Of a stretch of DNA of 64,000 bases, positions 45,805 to 58,034 are shown one piece after another. This DNA comes from Brasenia schreberi (Eukaryota > Streptophyta > Magnoliopsida > Nymphaeales > Cabombaceae). The notes under the pieces were generated by a model. That model saw nothing but the letters and a program-made list of their open reading frames with translations. It did no database searches and was not told where the DNA came from. The stretch's first letter is position 1. The number at the start of each line of letters is the position of its first letter. Both the position numbers and the translations under genes were made by a program. The DNA lies in contig JAYKKT010000087.1 of the NCBI GenBank assembly GCA_036023115.1, positions 10,200,501 through 10,264,500 of the forward strand. The letters are read 5' to 3'.

Positions 45805-48355
45805 CTACGTGTCATGAAAGAGCCTCCGTATTTGATCAATGGTGATAGGCATCAATGTAACCGGGCATCCTTTGTACTGCACACAAATAGGACAAAAGTT
45901 CAAGTACAAACCAATCAACAGAGTATCAGCTCATTTTCAGCGAGACTGAACCAATACTTAAATATGCAAGCATAGCAGACAGACAAACCCCGAAACTGTA
46001 ACTACAGATGGATTTGCACGCTTCTGCGAGCACAAAGAACAAATTGTTCTGTCTGGCGGTAGTGGGATCCCCTCTTTTGCTACCTGTTTATATTAATGTA
46101 CGTGCAGAACCTTTAGGCAATGGATCAACACAATTTTTTGAATTACTTCGAAATTTCTAATTACTGACACATTTACACTATATCATAGAGGATGCAAGTT
46201 GAGCAACATTTATAACGACAAGTAAGCTTTCAAAATGAAAGTTGAACCCCTTACCAAATTGTTTTATCATCACATAGTTCTAATCTATTTGACCAGAATG
46301 ATTCATACTTCAGATACATGTGATGTAGTCTACAGAACTAGTCGCAAGTATGGATGGAGAAAGAAGAGGGGAGAGAAATGCTTAAAATTTGTTTCTTCAC
46401 CTTTGGTGGAGGAGGAGGAGGGGGGTACACAGTTGGAGCAGACATTCTTTCTTCAGCTGATTGGTACCACCATTCCATCATCCCTCCCCTTTACAGGTTA
46501 GTTCATATAAGAATGGAACCCAAGGAAATTGAGAAGTTTGCTATACAATTTCAGCTAGAGTATCGACATTCAAGAAGAGAAAATGAGCAATTCTCATCAT
46601 TACATAATTGCACATGGTGAAACTCTTAAGGAGTGCAAATGGAAGATCATGGACCAAGCAAGGTGAACAATCTTCCAGAATTAGAAGAAAACCCGTTTAT
46701 TGATCTTGGCAATTCATTTCACAGTTAGAAGAAAAATAACTCCATCATTATTGTACAGAATGATGAAAGTGTACCCACTTTGAAAAAGAACACAGCAGCA
46801 ATCAGACCAGTCTGCGCATAATCAAGAGCAGCGTATACTGACGTGAGCAATATTCTCTGAATAGCCTGCATGTCCCACAGAGACAAAAATGCAAATCAGA
46901 GATTGTTCATCAAACAAGTGATTCAGCAATAACTTGCAAACATTATAGAGATCACAATTTCTTCTTTCATAGAGGACTAAAAGATCACAATTAATGGAAT
47001 GTCTTTGTCAAGTGGTACCCCAGTACACAACGAATAACAAGGATATGATACAATAAATATGATCCAAGATGGATGGATTGCAATATTGCTTGTTGAGCTT
47101 AATAGAAAGATTGGCATGAGACTCAGAGATTTATTTGACGTTATTCTTTTCTGTATGTATATGGATGGAACCCTGATGATTGGTGGTAAAGGTACCTCAC
47201 GAGTAAATGTGACATTTGGATATTGTTCATTAGCAAATATACTTTTAATTTGTGTCTAGTTGGCTACAGATGATTGGCATAAAGGTAGACGAGCTAATAC
47301 ATATTTTATTAGGCTCAAGTCTATTCAGTTGTTTGCACAAACCAATCATGAATTCTAACTAACCAAGACTTCAAGATTCAGGTATTAAGTTTTCCATGTG
47401 CACTCCTAATCCAACGCAAGCTTCTGTGGTGTGATTCAAGTGTTACACTCAATTGTACAGCAATAGTTTTTCAACATGATAAAGATCTAATCCATAAGCA
47501 ATCTATGAGGTACCTCATATAGGCACATGTAAACACCCAAAATTTTCTTAAGAAAATCTGGTTTTGATTTTGAAAACTAGTTCTCAAAAGATCAATTTCA
47601 AGGCACATGAGATGATATATTGAGTCTTGATTTTCACAAAATTAGCTCACGTGTGAGTCAAATCAAAATGGTTTTGAAAAGGAGAAAAGTCCATGATTCA
47701 GGGTCCTCGATCCACACAGATTCAGTTCCAGACTCAAATCTGTCTTAAAAAGAAGATAGAAACAGTAAAGATACCGCGGGTACCATTATTAAAGAATTCA
47801 ACTAATATGGATATGGATATTTCAGCAGAGGAAAAGAGAAGATCCAAAGAGAAGCTACAACAGCATGATGTCAGCAATGGGTCCTACCATGAGCCGCCTA
47901 ACACAAGCCTAAAGTGGGTCGTCCAAGACATGGTTCCAGCCATCTTGAGATGAATCTTGACCGGTTTAAACCTTAGTTTATGTTTACGAGACTTGTTAAA
48001 ACCACTTACAACTAGATTGTCTTAAATCCCCTCCAGATGAGCTCTAAGTGAACTTATTTTATGCACTATATACTATATATTCACAGGTTTTTCATGTGTT
48101 ATTTATATGTTGAATATATATAGATTCATACGATTGTTATTTTATAGATTTGAGAATTATATATATATATATATAGAAATATCTAAGGTTTATGGGCGAT
48201 TTTTATATGTGTGCTCCAATATTGGTACATTTGATATATAATGTTTGAGTATATATAATGTGTAGATAATAGATATTTAAGATCACATATGTCGGGTTGA
48301 AAAGGATCTAGGTTTAATATACTTTTTGGAAATACACATGGACGTTTTCCCTCAT

Positions 48356-48412
<57 letters not shown>

Positions 48413-51400
48413 GTATGAGGTCTTTTATATGCAAATCTCTACATTTGAAGAAAGGTGTGCTGTCTGGTTGACTTGTACATTTGAAACTACTTTTGATTTT
48501 TGAGCCAGCTGTCCCATATAAAACTCTTTATTTTAGAACAGGTGTTTACACAATCTGGAGACCGGTTGACTCAATCATTTGAATAGCCTAAAGATTGAAA
48601 ATCCATTGAATTTTGGAAAAGTACATTACATCTTGGAAATTCACGTCTAGGATTGTTGACCTAGGGATTTGAGGATGCTATAACTTTTGGGCTAGCTATT
48701 AAGATAACATTTGTTTACATAAACATGGTTTATATGTTTACATACTTTTATATGTTTTATATAAATAAACAAGTACATTTAAAACCTTGGTAGCACACAT
48801 AGTTGACTCACTCAATCATAACCTAAAGCCTTGAACCCCAACCGTATGTATGAGATCTTACCCACAAGACCCACTCAACCCTGGACAAGACCTTAACTCA
48901 AGGTTTGACCCAAATACTGGACGACCCTACACTCTATTTCATCACTTAATTAAACTGCGTGTTATGGTTAACATGAAGTGTACACGTGGGAGTTACATTA
49001 AGCAGACCAAATGGTAGTCGGCCGGTGTAGGCTCATCCAAATGCAAGTTTGGCCCACCCCAGGTTCAAATGCGAAGATAATTCAGCTGGAAATTGAATTT
49101 GGACCACAAGAAAATCTTATTTTGCTGGAAAATTCAGAAATAAAGAAGAGAATCGGTTGAATTGTATCTCTTCACATCTTTGTAATCATCTCTGATTCCA
49201 TTTGTAGCTATCATATTGGTGCAGTAGAAAACCTATATAGGGTTCAAACCCTCCTCCTGAATCCATCCAAAAATTTTTTGCAGCAATTCAAAAAGTTCTC
49301 TTTCTTCTCTCTTTTCTTTGGTGTGTCATGAGTGTGCTCGATCAACAGGACATTCATTCAAGCAAAGCAGGGTTCAGTATGTGGGAGACATGCAACTAAC
49401 TCCCTTAGGTTTCGTTTACTCACCCTTGGCATTATAATTCTTCATATTAGCTTGCATTTTAGTTAATCATCGTATTATAATTTTTTCCTATTATTTAGTT
49501 CCTAGAACATTCATTTGATTGCTCGTGTTATTAGTTTCATATTTAAATTATTTTTATCCATTGTTGGTTGCCTTTTCCCTATTAGTTGCCATATGTTGAT
49601 TTTCTTTTACACGATAGTTAGAGGTTTCATTTTAGTCATTGCATAATTAACTAGGAAGAACCATGGCTTACTTAGATTGCATCCGTGTGTCATCATCAAA
49701 GCAAAACCACTTGATGATAGCCTGGCCATATGGCGTGCATGTTTACTAAGCATTTGACTGCATATCGCAAAACCATAGAGATTTAAGAAGAGCCATCCCA
49801 CTACTTGTCATTCAGTTACCTCACATGTTGCATAGTATCCCTAATTCATTACATCACACGTTGCATATCATTCTTTATTCATTACATCACCGTTGCACAC
49901 TATTCATCCATCATAACCTATGGATTAGTTACCTATCTTAGAGCATATACATCCATATTAGTTCTTTGTCTTCCGTTCTACATATTGGCTAGTCATTTGA
50001 TTAGCATGCACCTGCTGCATTCTAATTTCTGCACGTATATCAGAAATATTAAACGTTCATATCGTTAGGTAAACACTATAGAGTTACGGATAGAATTAAT
50101 ATCGGTTGGTTAAAATGGAGAGGGATATCAGGTATTCTGTGTGATAAGAAGATACCATTAATGGTAAAACATAAATATTATAGAGCAACAATTAGACCTT
50201 CTATGTTTTATGGTTTTGAGTGTTGGGCAATTAATCATCAACATGTGCAAAAGATATCCGTAACAGAAATGAAAACATTAAGATGGATGAGTGGTCGTAT
50301 AAGGAAAGACGGTATACATAATGAGGTTATTGGAAACCAATTGGGAGTAGCACCAATAGAGGATAAAATGAGGAAAAATCGTTTAAGATGGGTTGGAGAT
50401 GTAAAAAGATGACTAAGGGAAGCTCCATAAGAAGATATGAAAAATTAGATTGTGAAAATGTTAAAAGAGGAAGGGGACAATCACAAAAGTGTTGGGAAAA
50501 AACTATAAAGAATGATCTAGTTTATATTGAGTTAACTGCTAGTATGGCACACGATAGGGCTATGTGAAAATAAAGAATTTATGTAGTTGACCCCATCTAA
50601 TATGAGAAAAGGCTTAGTTGTTGTTGTTGTTTTATTTACTTATCGTTCTTGCATGCAATTAAGAATGTTAAACTCAAGTAGGTATGAGAACAAATTTGAT
50701 TCAATAAGTTGTGATAATTTTGATATATTTGAGGAATGGATTATGGAAGATGATAAAGCAAATACACTCTTATATGAAGAAGATATTTAGTGGATCAATT
50801 TGGAAGGAGCATACCAATTTCAGCAGGAGATGAGGAAATTGATTTTGCTATTGAAGGTGGTGATGAACTTGAACAAGGAGGAGAAAGATGGAGATTATTT
50901 AGTTGATGATCCTCATTTCAATATGTGATTCTTTTTTTCAATTACGAAAGTTGTAATTTTGCTACTTGTTTAATCATACAGTTGTATTACTTAAGTGCCT
51001 ATAATTTGGATTGCATTAATGGTCAATAATGAATGTTTACTCCAAATTATAAGAATTGTTTAGAATTATCTTGTTTTTTCATGATTTTTTTTTATTTTTT
51101 AAATGATTTAAAAAAATATGATACAATACACCTGTCTCATGGAGGAAAACAATACACGATACGATATGGTACAAACAACAATGATTAAGATTTCTGCATT
51201 GCTCCATTCTTTTGAAGTAGGTTCTTGTGAATCAAGATTCTGCTGAAGTGAAATTTACATTCAGTACACAACATCCAATGACAGATTATAGCTTGATGTC
51301 TTTCTCTTTGATAAGACATTCTGCCAACAAGAAAACAGATGAATGCATACCTTGAACCAAGCAGGACCATGAAGCCTCCCATACTCCTGACTTCTGCTTC

Positions 51401-54338
51401 TCGCAATTTTTGAAGATGAATCCATCTACCTTGATTTCAATTCCCACGTGTAAGATTAACAGATATAAAATCTAGAAAATCTATCCCTTTAGGAGAATAA
51501 CTACTCTCAATATTTAATCTTATAGAAAATCATTCACCAAAACAATAGAAACTTAGCACGCTTAAAGACGAACAACAAGATTTTAATAGCAACAAAATAC
51601 AAATATAATACAAGTCAGGACAAACAAATCCATTCACTGAAAGAAATCCACAAAATATCTTTATTAATACCAAAATGTTTCATTTACAAAGTCCATATTC
51701 ATAATATTCATATAAACATATGCAGAACTTAGGTGTACCATCTGAGTCTGAATGAAATAATGGCAAATAATAGCAGAAATGAAGATGTTGAGATGGATAA
51801 TGGTCATCCAAGAAAAGAAAGACCGTATACATATTGAGGTTAATAGAAATAAATTGGGAATAGTACCAATAGAGGATAAAATGAGAGAAAATCATTTAAC
51901 ATAGTTTGAAAATGTAGCAGGTTTGTACATGTAGAAAGACTACCCAAGGACGCTCTCATAAGAAGATATGAAAAACTAGATTGTGTAAATATTAAAAGAG
52001 GAAGATAACAACCACAAAAGTGTTGGAAAGAAACAATAAAGAATGATCTAATTTATATTGAGTTAACTGCTAGCATGACACATGATAGAGCTATGTGAAA
52101 ACAAAGAATCCATGTAGCCGACCCCATCTAGTATAGAAAAAGGCTTAGTAGTTGTTGTAATAAAAATGGTAGGACAATTATAAACAGCTGAAGTTGCATA
52201 CCAGCTCCTGACCTGTGGCCCGGCACACGTGAACACCAAGTACATGCAGTGCAGGAGTGTAGAATCCAGTGGCATCCAACAAATATAATAGTTGATAAGC
52301 AAATGAAAAGCCTGAAAGACCAGCAGGACACATATGTAAGTCCTAAAAGCTCTCATGAAGTCCTCAAATTTGATCAAACATTTTTTTTCCTTTGTTACAA
52401 TGGGGAGGACGAAGCCAGATGCATGTCCGAGGCATTGAACTCATGACCTTCAACTTGTGAGTCAATCCGTAGCCAGATGAGCTATTGCGCTTTGTGCTTT
52501 CAAAGAAAAATTTTCTCATACTTGACCCTTCGGAAGTGATTCTCACTAAATGCACCACAAATTAATAAATAAATTTGGTCTGCACGGGTCCATTCTTTAT
52601 TATAAAACATGCAGCCAAATCTCGTGGATGATCAACATCAACACCATTTTGAGCCCCAAGTAGGATGCAATAATTTCCTCCGATATAGTTTCATATACCT
52701 TCATTAAGGGCATGTAGCCATGGGTATAGAACAGCCAAAATTTTCTTCAATCTGTTCGCTGCGGATGACGAACTAGAAGCTTCTGCATCTTCAGTTCGAA
52801 GATGCAACTGTTCCTCTCGGAGAAGATGATCATCATCATTCAAGCCTGCATTTTCATTCCCCCATAGCGTGGCCTGAAGCGCCAGATCCCTTTGTCTTGT
52901 ATACACTAAATGGAGCTTCGACTTGAGGTATGGAAAAAGTACCTAACAGCAGACTATTAGTCAGTTCCTGTATTTGACTTTCACGAGTCTCAGAATAGAC
53001 ATGGTAATCAAGTATGGTATATGAAAAGTAGAAATGCCTAATCTTGCATGACATGAAAAAACAAGATTATTTGTTCATCGATTTAGAAGCTGCTAAAATA
53101 CCAGTCGAAAGAAGGAAAAGCGACATAAAAAAATACAAAGCACCTCTTCCATCACACACCAAAAGACCATCTATAATCCAAACCCTTAATTGACGAAGAT
53201 CAAGCAAAACAAGGTCCTAACTTTACGCATTTTTGTTGCTTATATCTGATGCAGAAAACAGAAAATTTCAAGCCATGGCTTGAAAAAATAATCAAGTGGA
53301 GTGGCACTGGTTTCTGCATGATGTAATACAAGTGTCCTCCACGTTCTTCATACCAGAAACGCAATAGAGACAACTTTCTGCCGCTTCTTGAGCCCAGAAT
53401 GCTGAATCGCATCACTCGACCCAACACGAGAAACGCCTTTTCCCTCTGTCGAGATATTTACAGCCTTTCTTCTCAAGCCATACAACGACTCAGCGAAAGA
53501 AGCGTCTGCAAATTCATCCAAACGCGAAGAACAATCATTTCCAAGCATAATCCAAACTCAAAGACGCATTCTACTTTCTAGGATGCATTTTTATCAGTGA
53601 TTGAATCAAGAATGATCAACAAACATATTCGTAATGCAACAGATAAAAATCGAAATGAACGGCCCAAAACTCCACCAAGAAACCCCACGAATCCAACCCT
53701 ATAATCTAAAAACTAAAAACCCAACCGAAAGCGACCCATTTTTTATCGATCCTTACAAATTCACAAATGCTCAAACCGCAATTCAACCAACAAAACGCGA
53801 AAGGAACTTCCTAATTCTACCACCAATACCAAGAAAACCCACAAATGCAACTAAAACAAATAACCTATAAATCAATCATTAGAAGAAGCCACTCTCAAAC
53901 ACTCCTTGCAAATTTTACCAGTAACGCCTGATGAACGCTAAGAATTGCATAAAATCCAATCGAAACTAAGCCGGGAAGCGCACACACACAAGAGCGATCG
54001 TGTATGTGTGTGTGAGAGAGAGAGGACCTGCTGTTCGCAAACTGTGGGTGTCGAGGATGAGCATCAACAAGGCGAAGCATTCATCCTCGAAATCCAACAC
54101 CTTGTGCAAGAACGGCCTCCTCTGCGCCAGCACCTGCCCAAATCGCCTCTCCGCAAATCACGAACCACAGAAAAGAAGATAAGAAAAATAAGGGATACGA
54201 ATGAAGCTAAATAGAAAGAATACGAGATACCCCAATGGAGTAAGCAAGGGCTGCCCTAACGCTGGAGGGAAGCTGCTGGGCGGCGGCCATCTCAAAGAAC
54301 GTGGGCCGACTCCCTTGGCCCCCTACCTGGAACAGCAT
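45805..54338 (-). CDS. PEX12: Peroxin PEX12, RING exon damaged
   Basis: Ten exons on the minus strand: 54231-54338, 54028-54133, 53354-53505, 52699-52942, 52202-52311, 51351-51425, 46775-46865, 46401-46483, 45952-46083 and 45805-45876. They encode about 390 residues, the family size. PEX12 is a peroxisomal membrane RING protein of the PEX2-PEX10-PEX12 ubiquitin ligase that recycles PEX5. Visible: MLFQVGGQGSRPTFFEMAAA at the start, ESLYGLRRKAV, YPWLHALNEG, YQLLYLLDATGFY, ALDYAQTGLIAAVFFFK, MMEWWYQSAEERMSAPTVYP, KEGIPLPPDRTICSLC, and YKGCPVTLMP...DQIRRLFHDT at the end. The exon 7/8 junction is uncertain (weak acceptor). In exon 9 the frame shifts after SGFV, so the expected FCYACIFKY is read CLLCLHI-stop. 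Confidence 0.9.
48356..48409. repeat. (TA)n microsatellite
   Basis: About 54 bases of TA repeats in intron 6 of PEX12. Confidence 0.95.
50067..50640 (+). mobile_element. 5'-truncated RTE LINE in PEX12 intron 6
   Basis: Encodes the segment after the reverse transcriptase core: KHKYYRATIRPSMFYGFECW, EMKTLRWMSGRIRKDGIHNE, VIGNQLGVAPIEDKMRKNRL. Ends with gaccccatctaatatgag, aaaaggcttag and (TTG)n. TATCGTT at 50060-50066 and 50641-50647 may be its target-site duplication. Inserted antisense to PEX12. Confidence 0.85.
51776..52160 (+). mobile_element. 5'-truncated RTE LINE in PEX12 intron 5
   Basis: Begins 'agaaatgaagatgttgagat' (EMKMLRW), continues through the IEDKMREN segment with indels, and ends with gccgaccccatctagtatag, aaaaggcttag and gttgttgt. 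Antisense to PEX12. Confidence 0.85.
52385..52495 (-). mobile_element. tRNA-derived SINE in PEX12 intron 4
   Basis: On the minus strand: GCAATAGCTCATCTGG (box A), GGTCATGAGTTCAATGCC (box B), and tail CCATTGTAACAAAGGAAAAAAAA. Collinear with 9119-9215. Confidence 0.7.
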
Positions 54339-54339
54339 C

Positions 54340-55030
54340 CTCCTTCTCGGACTCCGATTCCCACGCTAAGCACTAGTTCCCGATCGATTGAGCAATCGAG
54401 AGGGCTCGACTGGTCAGAGAGAGAGGGGAAACGAGCCGCCTTGAGCGTCTGCGTTCCCTTTTTGGTTATCCAAACAACACAAACACTCCGAGACGGCGAA
54501 CTCTCATCATTGAAAATGGTTCCAGGATTCACAACAAAGGGTGGGCAAGGGTAACCACGAACCAAATAAGGAAGGCCGTGTTCGTGTCCATCCAAAAAAT
54601 AACATGGATATTGACATTTCGAACACGAAGCGGGCGAATCGTAAGCGGAACCGTGAGAACCCGTTACGCTTTCATGCGTTTTTTAATCAAAACGAGAACC
54701 AACGGTTCAAATTGTCCTCTTAGTCCATTTTTACTGATCAATTTTAAGCCTACTTTTACTTACCTTTGTTATTAACAAACTAATAAAAGTACATAGAAGC
54801 ATATTGAACATTGAAGTATTTTTGTGTATGTTATTTATGAATGTTATAAAATAAGTTTTAAGAAACAAATAATAATAAATTAGAATTATGTAAAACTTTT
54901 TTTTTTAAATTTAAATTAATAGAACAAAAATATAACATATGAAATACAAGTTTGATATCTGATTATTATAAATGATAAGAAAAACGAAATTTACTCTTTT
55001 AAAAAATATTTTTAAGAATTTAAATATATT
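54340..55030. other. 5' flank of PEX12
   Basis: Presumed promoter and leader of the minus-strand PEX12 gene, GC-richer up to about 54550, then AT-rich. No other gene is seen. Confidence 0.45.
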
Positions 55031-55039
55031 ATTTTTGAC

Positions 55040-55320
55040 TTGATTAAAATGAAGATATCTATCAAGTATTATACATGATGAAAAGATATTATTAAAGTTG
55101 AATGATAAATATTATATAATAGTAATTGTTATTAGACCTTTATGTTACATGATGTTGAGTGTTGGACAGTTAGTTATGAAACCTGACTAAAAGATATTTG
55201 TAATATAAATGAAAATGTTGGAATGGATATGTTACGTGGAAGATAAAAATTAATAAAAAGTCATTTTAAATTATTTGAAAAAGTGACAATGATTATAGAA
55301 ACTTCTGTTAGAATATAATA
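55040..55320 (+). mobile_element. Highly decayed RTE LINE fragment
   Basis: Weak matches to the family segment: 'aagatattattaaagttga', 'taaatattatataatagtaa', an MLHDVECWTVSYE-like frame, and 'gaaaatgttggaatggatat'. The 3' tail is lost. Confidence 0.5.
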
Positions 55321-55737
55321 AATAAATTATTTAACTTTATATATATATATATATATATATTATCGCTCCATATCCATTCCGTTATCCGTTGGAAGAAAAA
55401 AAACACTATACCTGTTTCGTCGAGGTTCAAATGAAGACCGGGTATTGATATACCTGTCCCAGGTCAGTTGGATTGCCATCCCTAAAGACGCCTTTACATG
55501 CATATTGATATAGACAGTCAAACGAGGTCAACAAGGGTTCAGTATTGCTTCAGAAGGTTTTAAAAGCTTGTATTTGAGCGTATGTCGATGGAACCTGCAA
55601 TGAAGTGACATAACACCCAACTGTGGAGCTGAGCAGCGGTAAGCTCGAAGAGACACCCGGCTGGAAACCAGCCGGCCGGGGAACGTCTTCGCATCGTGAA
55701 AACGCGAAAGCTCAGCTGTTTCTGTACCTTTCTCTCT

Positions 55738-55784
55738 ACGTGTTATCTCATTAACTACTGCATGATACGTGTTAAGTACGTGTC
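55738..55784 (+). promoter_or_regulatory. ABRE cluster upstream of the caleosin gene
   Basis: ACGTGTT at 55738-55744 and 55767-55773 and ACGTGTC at 55778-55784, the last matching the ABA-responsive element consensus ACGTGKC. They lie 155-205 bp before the start codon. A TATA-like 'ctctataagaagg' follows at 55808-55820. This fits ABA/drought induction as known for RD20-type caleosins; regulation is inferred. Confidence 0.65.
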
Positions 55785-55939
55785 AGGTCGTCCTTCAAGA
55801 AGAGCATCTCTATAAGAAGGGAGAGGCGCTTATGTCACATTCTCATCCTCTCATCTTGTCCTCCTCTGTGAGTAGTTTACGGGCTAAAACCTTGTGCTTG
55901 CGTTTTGATTCCTGATTCCTGATTCCTGAAAGAGAAAGG

Positions 55940-57573
55940 ATGGCAACTCATGCCGAGGACACGCCTCTAGCAACGGTAGCTCTCGCTGCGCCGGTGACGG
56001 CGGAAAGAAGGGTTAGGACCGACTTGGACGAAGCCATCCCTAAGCCATGTAATAAATTCTTCTCTAATTAGCCTTAGTTTCAAAAGCCGTGTGTTCCTTG
56101 TGATGAGTAAATCAACAGTAACTCTTGAGGGAAAAGAACTGGCATGTCTCTAGTCATTGCTGCTCTTAGATTTTGTTCACACTCAACACTCTGTGTGCTG
56201 TGTGTGCCCGCTAGTGTGAAGACCATTCAATCAATACCAGCATTTTCAAGGAGGAAAATGAATACTAACGTATGACTGCTCGCTGTACATTGTGTGTGAA
56301 GACTACTCAACGAATACTAATTTCATGGACGGAAATGAATATAACAAGCCCGTCTCTGTTTGTGTGTCTGAGAGAGAGAGAGGACCACTTAGTGAATGCC
56401 ATCATTTTACACTCTCTGTGTATGTGTGTAGATGTGCCAAGGGCACTAGTAGCGGTTGATATGGAGAGGAAGACGGGTTCACAGGGGCATCAGCACCACA
56501 ATCTGAGCGTTCTGCAGCAGCACGTTGCCTTCTTTGACAGAGATGGAGATGGCATCATTTACCCTTGGGAGACTTCTGCAGGTAATTCATTGGGAATATA
56601 CATGGCCATCTGCCGGTAATTGGTCCATGACTTGCAGTTTTCTTCTAGACCGCAAATGATGTAGTGTCCCTCTGTTTCAGGGCTCAGGGCTATTGGATTC
56701 AACATCATCTCATCTTTTGTTATGACCATAGTCATACACCTTGCCCTGAGCTATCAGACGTTGCCAGTACTCTCTCTCTCTCTACATATATATATATATA
56801 TATATAACAAAATCGGAAACAACTCTGTTCTTTATTTTTTATTCTTTTTGCAGGGAATTCTTCCTTCTCCGCTGTTTCCTATATATATCCACAACATCCA
56901 CAAGGCTAAGCATGGTAGCGACTCTGGAACTTATGACACTGAAGGAAGGTAAGGATGCTTGCTCCGTTAATAGGACTTTGTGATCTAAAGCAATCATGTT
57001 ACCAAAATACCAGCAGTACAAGCATGGCATCGCCCAATTAAAGACCATTTTCAGGCCATTCAGTTCCGAATGACGATCTGTCCTGATTGGTGTTTTTTCC
57101 TAGAGAGGGAGTGAGTCTCTAAGGCGGTTCATGTTGTCTACAGGTATATCCCAGCGAATTTCGAGAACAACATCTTTGCTAAGTATGCACGTACAAGGCC
57201 GGACGCTCTTACATTCACAGAACTGTGGCGTATGACTGAGGGTAATCGCCTCGCCGTGGATCCATTTGGCTGGTAATTCCCCTGCGCCGCGTTCATCTCC
57301 ATCCATTTGTATAATCCTATGACTATCAGATCTCTAACAGTTAATTGTATCTCATTTTAATTGAAGTTCGTAAGGTTGGTGTCCTCCTTTTCTTTGTTGT
57401 TCATGCCAATTTGAATTGCATTTAGGGTATCAAGCAAGCTGGAATGGGCAACACTGTACGTACTGGCGAGGGATCAGGAAGGCTTTCTGTCGAAAGAGGC
57501 CATAAGAGGAGCTTTTGATGGCAGCTTATTCGAATACCTCTCTAAGCAGCGTGCTCATGACAAAACAACCTAG
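55940..57573 (+). CDS. Caleosin / peroxygenase (RD20/PXG-like)
   Basis: Six exons: 55940-56048, 56432-56581, 56681-56766, 56854-56948, 57144-57272 and 57426-57573. All are in phase and give 238 residues. Caleosins are heme-containing, calcium-binding oil-body or ER peroxygenases acting on unsaturated fatty acids and oxylipin hydroperoxides. Visible: one EF-hand loop [12 protein letters not shown] (residues 72-83), the conserved His just before it (QQHVAFFD), a hydrophobic segment [18 protein letters not shown], the proline knot [33 protein letters not shown], then [12 protein letters not shown] and a C-terminal [10 protein letters not shown]. The long, Ala/Thr-rich N-terminus is family-like. 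The gene appears intact. Confidence 0.93.
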
Positions 57574-58034
57574 ACAAGGACAGAAGCCGGGTTTCACCAA
57601 AAATAAAAACCAGGAAATAATGGTAGCTGTAGTTCAGCCATCTAGCGTGTTTGTAGATGATGTGATAAATAGGTAGGCGACTGTCATCTTTATGTTGTCT
57701 TGAAGTTTCTCTTAAGTGACATCTATGACCTTTTAAAGATCTTTGGTTTAGAGTTCTTGAAACTCTGTTTCTTACTTCTGAGCTTTTCTGAGGTAATGAT
57801 TCATGAAGTCGTTTGCTTACCTGGGTATGTCGTCCAGCACAGAACTGGATCAGCATTTCTGTAAATCGGACACCCTAAAAGAATGGGTGTCACTCTTTCA
57901 GCTAGAGGATTTATTGCAAATTCAAAGTGGAACTCAGAGAGAGAGAGAGAGAGATGGGTAGGCACGGGCTTTTATTATATGATGAGCGTATGGTCTCCAT
58001 CTTGGCAAATTCCTGGGTATTTAAGAGGATTCGT
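57574..58034. other. Space between convergent caleosin and phosphatase genes
   Basis: Shared 3' flanks; a short (GA)n at 57936-57953. No gene is seen. Confidence 0.5.

Larger units (their letters stand above)
46866..51350 (-). other. Intron 6 of PEX12, 4.5 kb
   Basis: The largest PEX12 intron. It holds an RTE LINE at 50067-50640, (TA)n at 48160-48175 and 48356-48409, and AT-rich sequence with no gene. A segment at 49160-49400 has a TATA-like 'ctatatagggttcaaacc' and may be an LTR relic, unproven. Confidence 0.7.

Noticed and set aside
49160..49400. Possible solo LTR (TATA-like motif followed by a leader-like region)
   Set aside because: No TG...CA ends, target duplication or primer-binding site could be identified.
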